From contig CAMBYJ010000014.1 of assembly GCA_945872015.1 (NCBI GenBank), positions 1 through 16,422 of the forward strand: 16,422 nucleotides of DNA, in the 5' to 3' direction. The DNA is from Chitinophaga pinensis. GTDB lineage: Bacteria > Bacteroidota > Bacteroidia > AKYH767-A > OLB10. Shown here one piece after another: positions 1 to 5,103 of the stretch. Position numbers and translations under genes: made by a program. Within the stretch, counting starts at the first letter, position 1, and each line of letters opens with the position of its first letter. The notes under the pieces were generated by a model. It saw only the letters and a list, made by a program, of their open reading frames with translations, was not told the origin of the DNA and ran no database searches.

Positions 1-308
1 CAGGAACAAGTGCTACGTTTAGTTCAACCGTAACAGCAACGGGATTCTTTGAAAGTTCTTCTATTAAGGGTAAAAACATAATACAAACAAATCCATTAAC
101 AAATATAAATCCTGACGTAATACAATACACTCGTAAAACCGATGAAAATAAAGATGTAAGATACGGTTATTCAGCAGAGCAAATACATTCATTGATGCCT
201 GAACTGACAGACAAGGATGTAACATCGGTTAAGTACTTAGACGTACATACAATATTGATTGCTCAACTACAACAAGAAATAAAAGAGTTAAAAGCTAAAT
301 TAAATTAA
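1..308 (+). CDS. C-terminal part of a phage tail fibre/spike protein with S74 chaperone domain (5' cut by window edge)
   Basis: The frame is open from base 3 to the TAA at 306-308, about 101 residues. It begins with a beta-rich Ser/Thr stretch (SATFSSTVTATGFFESSS) and a KGKNIIQTNP segment. Then comes a helical part with YGYSAEQIHSLMPELT, VKYLDVHTILIAQLQQEIK and a final coiled coil ELKAKL. This is the pattern of the intramolecular chaperone (Peptidase_S74, endosialidase type), which trimerises tail spikes and usually cleaves itself off. The N-terminal receptor-binding part lies outside the window, so target specificity and the catalytic Ser/Lys cannot be assessed in full. The next gene starts 2 nt after the stop, consistent with a late tail operon. 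Confidence 0.85.
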   Translation, partial: GTSATFSSTVTATGFFESSSIKGKNIIQTNPLTNINPDVIQYTRKTDENKDVRYGYSAEQIHSLMPELTDKDVTSVKYLDVHTILIAQLQQEIKELKAKLN

Positions 309-310
309 TC

Positions 311-556
311 ATGGCAGATACTTGGGATGCAAATGCAGGTAATCAACTGGGTACAGGGAACGCAATCAGAGATGGGGCATCAGCAACAGGAGGATCATAT
401 AGTATTACAACAACAATTCCATCGGGATTGAATAAAAAAGTTTTGACAAAATCAGAATTAGCAACATATACAAACATACCAACAGGCAATGTTCCAATGA
501 ACGTACTTGCAAGTAATGAGCCTCCAACTAAAGATGAAATTTTAGGAACATTCTAA
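311..556 (+). CDS. Small phage structural/accessory protein, unknown function
   Basis: An 81-residue protein starting 2 nt after the tail-protein stop, so it is co-transcribed with it. It is rich in Gly, Asn, Thr and Ser (NAGNQLGTGNAIRDGASATG) with a short predicted beta stretch (GGSYSITTTIP) and a charged end (PPTKDEILGTF). No signal peptide or membrane segment is visible. The composition and position just after an S74 tail protein suggest a virion or tail-tip accessory protein, but I do not recognise a family. The ATG at 311 is the first after the upstream stop. Confidence 0.65.
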   Translation: MADTWDANAGNQLGTGNAIRDGASATGGSYSITTTIPSGLNKKVLTKSELATYTNIPTGNVPMNVLASNEPPTKDEILGTF

Positions 557-577
557 AGATAAAATAAAATAAATAAA

Positions 578-874
578 ATGAAAACAATCACACCGATCTC
601 TATATGGGATGCAGGACAAAACAAACAAGCAGATATTTTAAACGCTTTTGCTACAAATGTAACATTAGGAATCTCAGCGACATTTTACTACACGATTTCA
701 AATGAAACCGAGCAGTTAACGCAAGGTAATTTAACGATGTCAGGCGAAAATTATCAAGAATGGGATGCAGACACTTTCGCGTGGGATTGGATATCAGGGC
801 AGTTAAACTTAACTATTATAGGAGATTATGTAAAGCCTGAGCCGATACAAGAAGAAACACAACCCAATAATTAA
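578..874 (+). CDS. Hypothetical protein in tail/lysis region
   Basis: A 98-residue acidic protein. The central part (GISATFYYTISNETEQLTQGNLTMSG, with WDADTFAWDWI further on) reads as a small beta-sandwich, and the tail is Pro/Glu/Gln-rich (KPEPIQEETQPNN). It has no cysteines, signal peptide or membrane helix. It lies 21 nt after the previous stop and 25 nt before the next gene on the same strand. A virion-associated role is inferred from position only. Confidence 0.65.
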   Translation: MKTITPISIWDAGQNKQADILNAFATNVTLGISATFYYTISNETEQLTQGNLTMSGENYQEWDADTFAWDWISGQLNLTIIGDYVKPEPIQEETQPNN

Positions 875-899
875 CTATATTTGACAAAAAAACAACCCA

Positions 900-1106
900 A
901 TGAAAACCAAAGAAGAAGTACAAACAGAAGAACAAACAGAACAAACAATAGCAGAACCACAAAAGTTAAAAGTTGAATTACTGTTACAAGAATGGGAAGC
1001 AGTATTAGCAGTTATTGAACAGTCAACTGCATCTCATATTCAAGTGAAATCAGTAGCAGCTGAATTAGTTAAACAGTTACAGCCACAAATTAAAGATGAC
1101 AAATAA
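900..1106 (+). CDS. Small Glu/Gln-rich protein, unknown function
   Basis: A 68-residue protein with an N-terminal run of Glu, Gln and Thr followed by two probable amphipathic helices (LLLQEWEAVLAVIEQS and VKSVAAELVKQLQPQI). Small helical proteins of this kind are common in Bacteroidetes prophages next to lysis genes, but I cannot name a function. Its 3' end overlaps the next small membrane-protein gene by 11 nt, pointing to translational coupling. Confidence 0.6.
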   Translation: MKTKEEVQTEEQTEQTIAEPQKLKVELLLQEWEAVLAVIEQSTASHIQVKSVAAELVKQLQPQIKDDK

Positions 1107-1263
1107 TAACGCTGATTTAGCGACCTTAGTAAGCGTATCGGGAGCAATGTTAAGCATTGCCGATATACAACCAATCGTGACATTATTAGCTTCCCTGGTC
1201 GCTATTGTCAGCGGAATATTTGCAATTAGGTATTATATAAAAGCTACAAACAAAATAAAATGA
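1096..1263 (+). CDS. Small one-helix membrane protein, possible holin-like lysis partner
   Basis: A 55-residue ORF below common length cut-offs. It overlaps the previous gene by 11 nt and ends in an ATGA overlap with the next gene (ATG at 1260). Residues about 24-48 form one hydrophobic helix (PIVTLLASLVAIVSGIFAI) ending in a basic tail (RYYIKATNKIK), so an N-out/C-in insertion is likely. It is three genes upstream of the holin candidate and two upstream of the amidase. That context suggests a lysis or membrane accessory protein, and the coupled reading frames are the main reason to accept it. Confidence 0.6.
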   Translation: MTNNNADLATLVSVSGAMLSIADIQPIVTLLASLVAIVSGIFAIRYYIKATNKIK

Positions 1264-1463
1264 AAGCAGAACAAATAGAATACATCGAAACAGAGGTTAA
1301 GACTAATCTAATTCCTGAAATTAAAAAAGCAGTTCCCGGAGTATTGGGATGGGTGATAAAAATAATTTTCCCGAAATTGGAACGCAAGATTATTGATTTC
1401 ATTATTGGGATAGTTGAAAATTTCCTGAGTAAAAAACCAAAAGATCGAAAAAATGTAATATGA
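1260..1463 (+). CDS. Small helical protein upstream of the endolysin, unknown function
   Basis: A 67-residue protein joined by 4-nt ATGA overlaps to both the membrane protein before it and the amidase after it. It has an acidic N-terminal helix (KAEQIEYIETEVKTNLIPEI), an amphipathic or peripheral hydrophobic centre (VLGWVIKIIFPKL, IIDFIIGIVENFL) and a basic C-terminus (KKPKDRKNVI). The hydrophobic faces could attach it to the membrane, but no clear transmembrane span stands out. The tight coupling to the amidase argues for a lysis-related role. Confidence 0.6.
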   Translation: MKAEQIEYIETEVKTNLIPEIKKAVPGVLGWVIKIIFPKLERKIIDFIIGIVENFLSKKPKDRKNVI

Positions 1464-1864
1464 GAGAGATAAAATACATTGTCATTCATTGTACTGGTGC
1501 TATTGGAAATCAATTAACTGATTCCATAAAAAAGTATTGGCGCGATGTCAAGGGATGGAAGTCTGTCGGGTATCATTACTTAATTTCAATAGATGGAGGC
1601 TATGAGCAATTATCACCTATTGAGAGCCCTACAAATGGCGTAAAAGGTTATAATGCTACAAGTATCCATATATGTTATAAAGGTGGTTCAGGTGGCTTAG
1701 ATTCACGCACAGAGCAACAAAAAGAAACGCTTGAAATGCTGGTCAAGCAAATGAAAGCTAAATTCCCAAAAGCAGAGATTAAAGGTCATCGGGATTTTCC
1801 AGATGTGCAAAAAAGTTGTCCGAGCTTTGATGTATCGGATTGGTTAAAAACAATTAAATTATAA
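1460..1864 (+). CDS. N-acetylmuramoyl-L-alanine amidase (endolysin, Amidase_2/PGRP type)
   Basis: A 134-residue single-domain enzyme of about the length of T7 lysozyme. It should cut the amide bond between MurNAc and L-Ala in peptidoglycan to release progeny. Zinc ligands by family comparison are H10 (IVIHCT), H110 (IKGHRDF) and C120 (KSCPSFD). Y38 (GYHYLI) and K118 match the catalytic Tyr and Lys of this fold. There is no signal peptide, so it needs a holin to reach the wall; a holin candidate starts 4 nt downstream. The start ATG overlaps the preceding stop by 4 nt. All expected active-site residues are present, so it is probably functional. Confidence 0.93.
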   Translation: MREIKYIVIHCTGAIGNQLTDSIKKYWRDVKGWKSVGYHYLISIDGGYEQLSPIESPTNGVKGYNATSIHICYKGGSGGLDSRTEQQKETLEMLVKQMKAKFPKAEIKGHRDFPDVQKSCPSFDVSDWLKTIKL

Positions 1865-1868
1865 AATC

Positions 1869-2096
1869 ATGAACAAAAAAGTAATTTCAAAGCAATACTC
1901 CCTTAAAAAAAGGGATATTATCAGAGGTCTAATCATGGCTATCTTGACGCCTGCCTTATTAATTATTCAGCAATCAGTTGAAGCAGGCTCTTTTACATTT
2001 GATTGGCACCAAGTTGCAATGGCATCAGTTGCAGGTGGTTTGGCTTATCTTTTGAAAAACTTCCTTGAACCAAGTAAAACAATAGAGAAATTGTAA
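1869..2096 (+). CDS. Putative holin, two transmembrane segments
   Basis: A 75-residue protein starting 4 nt after the amidase stop. It has a basic N-terminus (MNKKVISKQYSLKKRD) and two hydrophobic segments at about residues 18-34 (RGLIMAILTPALLIIQQ) and 46-66 (WHQVAMASVAGGLAYLLKNFL), then a charged tail. Size, topology and adjacency to the endolysin fit a class II-type holin that forms the lethal membrane lesion. I do not recognise a specific holin family; the call rests on topology and context. Confidence 0.7.
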   Translation: MNKKVISKQYSLKKRDIIRGLIMAILTPALLIIQQSVEAGSFTFDWHQVAMASVAGGLAYLLKNFLEPSKTIEKL

Positions 2097-2097
2097 T

Positions 2098-2280
2098 ATG
2101 GAAGTTTGGCAAATGACAATTATAGCAGAGATCATCTGCTTTGTGAGTGGTATAATAATTTTGTATCAAAGACATCAAAGGCAAACCTTGGAACAGATCT
2201 CTCCTCGCAGGAAATTTAAACCCTCTCCTTTGGAGAGGGCAGAACATATTCCCAAACCAGCAGTTTCGTACTTAGGGTGA
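2098..2280 (+). CDS. Small membrane protein with a probably replaced C-terminus (broken spanin-like gene?)
   Basis: The ORF starts 1 nt after the holin stop, as expected for a third lysis gene. Residues about 6-23 form one N-terminal membrane helix (MTIIAEIICFVSGIIILY) followed by a polar stretch (QRHQRQTLEQ), the layout of an inner-membrane spanin subunit. From about codon 36 the sequence runs into the hairpin CCCTCTCCTTTGGAGAGGG (2221-2239) and the host-type repeat block. The last 20 or so residues are therefore probably read-through of inserted non-coding DNA, and the native 3' end is lost. Spanin identity is a guess from position. Confidence 0.4.
   Translation: MEVWQMTIIAEIICFVSGIIILYQRHQRQTLEQISPRRKFKPSPLERAEHIPKPAVSYLG
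2221..2239. repeat. Perfect 8-bp hairpin, host-type intergenic repeat
   Basis: CCCTCTCC and GGAGAGGG flank a 3-nt loop, and GGGTGAGGCTCC follows some 35 nt later. As I recall, this combination occurs many times in intergenic regions of Bacteroidetes chromosomes. Here it sits inside the 3' end of a small phage ORF, which marks the start of foreign or rearranged DNA. Confidence 0.55.
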
Positions 2281-2551
2281 GGCTCCCTAATAAGCTGCAG
2301 CAAAAATCCTGCTCATAGCAATGAGATCCTTCGTCGCCTCACCATACGATTAAATTAAGAAAATTCGTTGGCTCCTATCTGTCCTCGCGGACAAGTCATT
2401 TTAAAATAAGAATTGTTTCGCTCGTCGAGATGACGGATTATTAATGGTAGTAGGAGCAACATTTGCTAATTTGCTAATTATCTCATTTTGATGAAAGAAA
2501 TCTGGGTAGATTCGGCTTTACTCAGGTTCACTGTATTCACAGATTATTTAA
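2281..2551. other. Gene-free stretch with host-type repeat fragments
   Basis: No credible ORF on either strand. It contains GAGATCCTTCGTCGCCTCA (about 2323-2341), the small palindrome TGTCC-TCGC-GGACA (about 2380-2393), CGTCGAGATGACGG (about 2423-2436) and TTTGCTAATTTGCTAATT (about 2461-2478). The 'gagatccttcgtcgcctca...gatgac' and 'ttgctaatttgctaatt' strings resemble repeated intergenic boilerplate of Pedobacter/Mucilaginibacter-like genomes (from memory, not searched). I read it as chromosomal or transposon-scar DNA that replaced part of the phage late region. Confidence 0.45.
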
Positions 2552-3193
2552 CAAGCGATAATTCAGAACATAGGGAACTACACAGGCAATAAAAACATAA
2601 CTCTAACGGCAACTTATGTAAACGGTGCGACTGCAAAACTAGGAATATCCGCAACCGGTATTTTTACCGAAACAGGTGTATCTTTTTTGGTAACGCAAGA
2701 AAATGATTTAGTTTATAATAGTTATTCGATTAACGGATCAATAGTTACCGGGTTCACTGCAGACTACGCACAGGATGACGTAAACTTAACCGTATCCACT
2801 AATTTTACAATGGCTAATCTATATGCTTGGTGGATTTATACGTTAACAACTGAGCAAGGAATACGCGAATTTTTTGGAGGAATTACTGCATTAGATTCCG
2901 CTAACATTAGAATTAATTCTAGTATCGTTAATATTTTTTTAGACAATAGCACCGCTTTATTTATATATCAAACTGACGCTATTAGACTATTTCGTGCAGA
3001 CAATGCTTACCCTGCTAAGGTTGTGACTACTGGAGGAGGTGGTATTCAAGTCAATTGGAATTCAAATGTGTATGTTGGCACCGCTGACATAGAAGCGCAA
3101 TTGGAGTTGACTGCAAAAGAAGCCTCCTTGGTAAAAATGAATGAAGGACTTAAAAAAATATCGTTATTTAAGCCTTATCTTGGAAATTTGTAA
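2552..3193 (+). pseudogene. Tail/structural protein lacking its 5' end
   Basis: The frame is open from just after the TAA at 2549-2551 to the stop at 3193 (213 codons) and reads like coding sequence from its first codons (IQNIGNYTGNKNITLTATYV). No ATG occurs before the middle; the first usable initiator is a TTG at 2687 within a beta strand, so the gene most likely lost its start. The protein is beta-rich with a late segment AYPAKVVTTGGGGIQVNW and VGTADIEAQL, seen as I recall in Bacteroidetes phage virion proteins. The upstream 270 bp is non-coding repeat DNA, so the break coincides with that block. It may still be expressed from TTG, which would be the alternative reading. Confidence 0.55.
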
Positions 3194-3201
3194 ACACATA
3201 T

Positions 3202-3501
3202 ATGAACAAGAGCGACATTGTAAAACCGTATTTAGTTAAGTTCCCAAATCATGGGGACTTAACTTTAGCAAAAAAAATCTACAAGGAAAACCCCTTAGTT
3301 TGGACGAGTGTAGATACTGTAAGAACGGCAGTTAGAAGAATAAGAGGTCAGAGCATACTGTCAATCAACTATGTGCATTGGGATAATCATTGCCCCGTTA
3401 CACACTTTGCAAGTTTGATAAACACTACTTGTAGATCCATCCGCTACCGTTTTACCATTTCCGTTGCACAAAGGGCAACATTGATATGGCACAGCAGGTA
3501 A
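3202..3501 (+). pseudogene. Truncated phage gene: about 50 native N-terminal codons, then cassette DNA read in the wrong sense
   Basis: The ORF begins 8 nt after the previous stop. Its first 50 or so residues (KSDIVKPYLVKFPNHGDLTLAKKIYKEN...VRTAVRRIRGQ) are a normal helical domain. In my recollection they resemble the N-terminus of metallophosphoesterase-like proteins encoded near the late end of Bacteroidetes phages. After about base 3350 the reading frame simply runs antisense through the zinc-ribbon gene 3361-3564, giving Cys/Arg-rich nonsense. No metallophosphoesterase motifs (DxH, GNHD) follow. The gene was therefore cut by the cassette array, and base 3350 or so is the left junction. 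Confidence 0.6.
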
Positions 3502-3564
3502 CAAAGTATTGCCGACAATAGCGGCTTCCGTGTTTGTTTCAACTTTTTGTTCTTTTTTGCTCAT
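3361..3564 (-). CDS. Zinc-ribbon mini-protein, cassette gene A
   Basis: A 67-residue protein with paired CxxC motifs, C30-P-L-C33-NGNG and C52-K-V-C55-NG, the spacing and Gly/Asn context of DnaJ-type CxxCxGxG zinc ribbons. A small zinc-binding protein is likely; its partner is unknown. The start codon and the first 24 or so residues lie inside the attC-like site 3493-3632. The motif VGNTLLPAV (residues 17-25) is encoded by that site's arm and recurs in the next gene as FGNTVLPAV. The leader ACAAAACTTTAAATT upstream of the ATG is shared with two other genes of the array. The stop at 3361 adjoins the junction with the truncated phage gene, and no complete attC site follows it. Confidence 0.6.
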   Translation of the reverse strand: MSKKEQKVETNTEAAIVGNTLLPAVPYQCCPLCNGNGKTVADGSTSSVYQTCKVCNGAMIIPMHIVD

Positions 3565-3632
3565 TTGTTCTTAATTTAAAGTTTTGTAATTCTAATTCCG
3601 CTACTGCGGCAATACTCGGAACGTTACCTGCC
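3493..3632 (-). repeat. attC-like palindromic site 1
   Basis: Outer arms are GCAGGTAAC (3494-3502) and GTTACCTGC (3623-3631). Inner arms are GTATTGCCG (3506-3514) with CGGCAATAC (3607-3615), extended by TAGCGG (3519-3524) with CCGCTA (3598-3603). The spacer between core and inner stem is 3 nt on one side and 7 nt on the other. The loop contains the leader and ATG of gene A, and the TAA of gene B is formed by the core itself (3624-3626). Confidence 0.65.
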
Positions 3633-3905
3633 ATTTTCCCAACGACCGACAACCCACTGTGGAACTATTCCATCATTAACTCTGTCAGACAAATCTTTAT
3701 CCCAAGCAAAGTCAACCACAATCTTTTCATCATCTGACCAACCGCTACCAAAGTTTTCAATTTGCAATTCAGCATCGTATTTTGCCAACAAAGATTTTAA
3801 CTCCTTTTGGAATTGTTCTTGCTTATCCTTGCCCGACAAAAAAACGGCAGGTAACACTGTATTGCCAAAAGTGGGAGTCTCGTTTTTCAAATCAACATTT
3901 TCCAT
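3624..3905 (-). CDS. Small hypothetical protein, cassette gene B
   Basis: A 93-residue acidic protein. Residues 1-21 (ending FGNTVLPAV) are encoded by attC-like site 2. The distinctive body begins around KDKQEQFQKELKSLL with a helix and continues as a beta-rich domain (YDAELQIENF, KIVVDFAWD, VPQWVVGRWE). I do not recognise the family and see no catalytic pattern. The stop codon falls in the core of attC-like site 1 (GGTAAC), a common arrangement for integron cassette genes. An alternative is a native start downstream of the attC arm, but there is no in-frame ATG there, so the fused start at 3905 is the only plausible one. Confidence 0.6.
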   Translation of the reverse strand: MENVDLKNETPTFGNTVLPAVFLSGKDKQEQFQKELKSLLAKYDAELQIENFGSGWSDDEKIVVDFAWDKDLSDRVNDGIVPQWVVGRWENGR

Positions 3906-3982
3906 ATTATCTATTTTTGTATTTCAATTAAAGTTTTGTGGTTTAATGCCCCACCTTCGGCAATACCCATACGTTATGTGCC
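3846..3982 (-). repeat. attC-like palindromic site 2
   Basis: Outer arms are GGCAGGTAAC (3846-3855) and GTTATGTGCC (3973-3982). Inner arms are TATTGCC (3860-3866) with GGCAATA (3959-3965) and GTGGG (3871-3875) with CCCAC (3950-3954). Spacers are 4 and 7 nt. The loop contains the leader and ATG of gene B (start 3905). It is closely related to site 1 in arms, loop leader and length. Confidence 0.65.
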
Positions 3983-3983
3983 A

Positions 3984-4196
3984 TTATACAAACGACACAG
4001 CATCGCCTTCGTAATTATAAGTCATAAAAAATGGATTGCCACATTTACAATTTATCTTTGTTGCCCAACTTTTGTTTTTCTCACATCGTTTTAAATATTT
4101 ATCATCCGCATCACTATATTTAGCTTTGCAATGTGGGCATTGAAAATCTGTTTTTGCAAAATCTAAAAAGCCATTTTTTATTTGTACTCCTATCAT
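3984..4196 (-). CDS. Zinc-ribbon mini-protein, cassette gene C
   Basis: A 70-residue protein with C20-P-H-C23 and C50-K-C52-G plus C38, a zinc-ribbon-like arrangement with an aromatic-rich tail (FFMTYNYEGDAVSF). It is probably a small metal-binding protein; the function is unknown. The ATG lies about 20 nt downstream of the GTTATGTGCC core of attC-like site 3, and the stop at 3984 is directly before the GGCACATAAC core of site 2. The gene thus fills its cassette almost completely. Unlike genes A and B its start is outside the palindrome. Confidence 0.6.
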   Translation of the reverse strand: MIGVQIKNGFLDFAKTDFQCPHCKAKYSDADDKYLKRCEKNKSWATKINCKCGNPFFMTYNYEGDAVSFV

Positions 4197-4210
4197 AATT
4201 CAAGAAATAA

Positions 4211-4312
4211 CGGCACATAACAAGAATTTTGCGTAATATCCCTATCAAGTGTCGTGGTTAATTTTAAGTTTGTACTAAGGACTACTACGCCAACCGCCTG
4301 ACCGTTATACCC
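4211..4312 (-). repeat. attC-like palindromic site 3
   Basis: Outer core sites are GCACATAAC (4213-4221) and GTTATAC (4304-4310). Inner arms TTGCGTAATATCC (about 4229-4241) and GGACTACTACGCCAA (4279-4293) pair imperfectly. The spacer on the lower-coordinate side is again about 3 nt shorter. This is the weakest stem of the four, but the position between two cassette genes and the core sites agree. Confidence 0.5.
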
Positions 4313-4316
4313 AATG

Positions 4317-4532
4317 CTAAATGAGCTTCGAGTATTCAAACAAAATTTCAAGTTTTGACATTTTGCGACAACCTAATCCGACATAGTTTAATGTATCTAC
4401 CATTGAATTTAAACGCTTGTCTGAAATTTGGTTTTCAACTTCGTTAATCAACATTTGATAAAGTTTGTTATATTTCCCGTTTATTGATAAATCGGAAACG
4501 CAATCTTCAATCATTTCTTCTGTAATATCCAT
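4317..4532 (-). CDS. Small helical protein, cassette gene D
   Basis: A 71-residue, all-helical acidic protein (MDITEEMIEDCVSDLSINGK, LYQMLINEVENQI, MSKLEILFEYSKLI) with two isolated cysteines and no membrane helix. I do not recognise it. Its leader CAAACTTTAAATTGAAAT is nearly the same as the leaders of genes A and B. Here the leader lies downstream of the GTTATGCCC core, inside the cassette, rather than in the attC loop. The stop at 4317 lies just before the core of site 3. Confidence 0.6.
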   Translation of the reverse strand: MDITEEMIEDCVSDLSINGKYNKLYQMLINEVENQISDKRLNSMVDTLNYVGLGCRKMSKLEILFEYSKLI

Positions 4533-4567
4533 TTTATTTCAATTTAAAGTTTGACAATTAAAAGCCT

Positions 4568-4701
4568 GGGCATAACACGTGTTTTGCGTTATGGCGGTTG
4601 ACGTGCTAAATTCAACCGCAGTAATCCTATTCAACTTTAGTGCTATGCTGACAGTTAGTGCTACTAATCCGCCACAAACGCAAAGCACCATCCGTTAGCG
4701 G
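4568..4701 (-). repeat. attC-like palindromic site 4 (best stem)
   Basis: Core sites are GGGCATAAC (4568-4576) and GTTAGCGG (4694-4701). Arms are TTTTGCG (4582-4588) plus TGGCGG (4592-4597) against CCGCCA (4669-4674) plus CGCAAAGCAC (4679-4688). The loop holds a second inverted repeat GCGGTTGA/TTCAACCGC (about 4594-4619) and a direct repeat TTAGTGCTA (about 4637 and 4655). Length and layout are typical of long attC sites. Confidence 0.7.
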
Positions 4702-5103
4702 TCATTGACCTTCCCACCTATTAAGGAAGTCATAAACCTGATCCATCGTTTCTTCCCACTCTTGTCTGTGCTGCTCAAGTGGTGCGCCATTTTGTAAGTC
4801 AGCCAAATCTCTTAGCAGTTTTATTGATTCACCGAAAGGTGTCAACGAACCGCTAACAGCACCTAAACGAAATTTTTTAACCTCGGACACACACCAAGAA
4901 GCAATTGCGCCAAGAAAAAAATATCCATGATTACTTTGCCACCCAAAGTATGCATGTCCTACCCAAGCAAAGATTGCTATTGATAAACCTATTATTTCCC
5001 AAAACGTTAATTGCTTGAAAAAACGGCTTATAGCAGCATATACCCAAAAGAGGGGCTGTAGTACTAATTTTAAGTTATGCGTAAGGCTTGTTTGCTTTTT
5101 CAT
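4702..5103 (-). CDS. Two-helix membrane protein with helical cytoplasmic tail
   Basis: A 133-residue protein. Hydrophobic segments are at about 36-54 (EIIGLSIAIFAWVGHAYFG) and 60-75 (GYFFLGAIASWCVSEV), followed by a soluble helical tail (ESIKLLRDLADLQNGAPLEQ...YDFLNRWEG). The start ATG overlaps the stop of the upstream YD-repeat gene by 4 nt, so it is the last gene of a minus-strand operon. Its stop is immediately before attC-like site 4. Codons 83-85 contain GTTAGCGGT, the same core as at the end of site 4, so the tail could have been joined here by cassette insertion. Function unknown. Confidence 0.6.
   Translation of the reverse strand: MKKQTSLTHNLKLVLQPLFWVYAAISRFFKQLTFWEIIGLSIAIFAWVGHAYFGWQSNHGYFFLGAIASWCVSEVKKFRLGAVSGSLTPFGESIKLLRDLADLQNGAPLEQHRQEWEETMDQVYDFLNRWEGQ

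Larger units (their letters stand above)
3361..4701 (-). mobile_element. Integrase-less integron-type cassette array (CALIN-like): four mini-genes and four attC-like sites
   Basis: Four small genes, all on the minus strand, each lie between large imperfect palindromes at 3493-3632, 3846-3982, 4211-4312 and 4568-4701. Each palindrome has AAC/GTT core sites at its outer ends, a 3-9 nt spacer on one side and a 7-11 nt spacer on the other, then a longer pairing stem, as in attC sites. Within one cassette the two ends match: GTTACCTGCC with GGCAGGTAAC (cassette at 3624-3855), and GTTATGTGCC with GGCACATAAC (3973-4221). This is what excisable cassettes require. No integron integrase is present in the window. 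Cassette identity is inferred from structure; no search was possible. Confidence 0.65.

Noticed and set aside
1244..1513. 89-residue minus-strand ORF
   Set aside because: It is antisense to the small helical protein and amidase start, which are linked by ATGA overlaps and have clear family motifs.
3534..4014. Plus-strand ORFs across the cassette array (3534-3737 and 3829-4014)
   Set aside because: They run through palindrome arms antisense to the cassette genes and have no common pattern; the minus-strand genes have zinc motifs and stops placed at the cores.
4211..4701. Attenuators or bidirectional terminators as the explanation for the palindromes
   Set aside because: Loops of 60-90 nt, asymmetric spacers, AAC/GTT ends and within-cassette complementarity fit attC sites better than terminators, which have short loops and U-runs.
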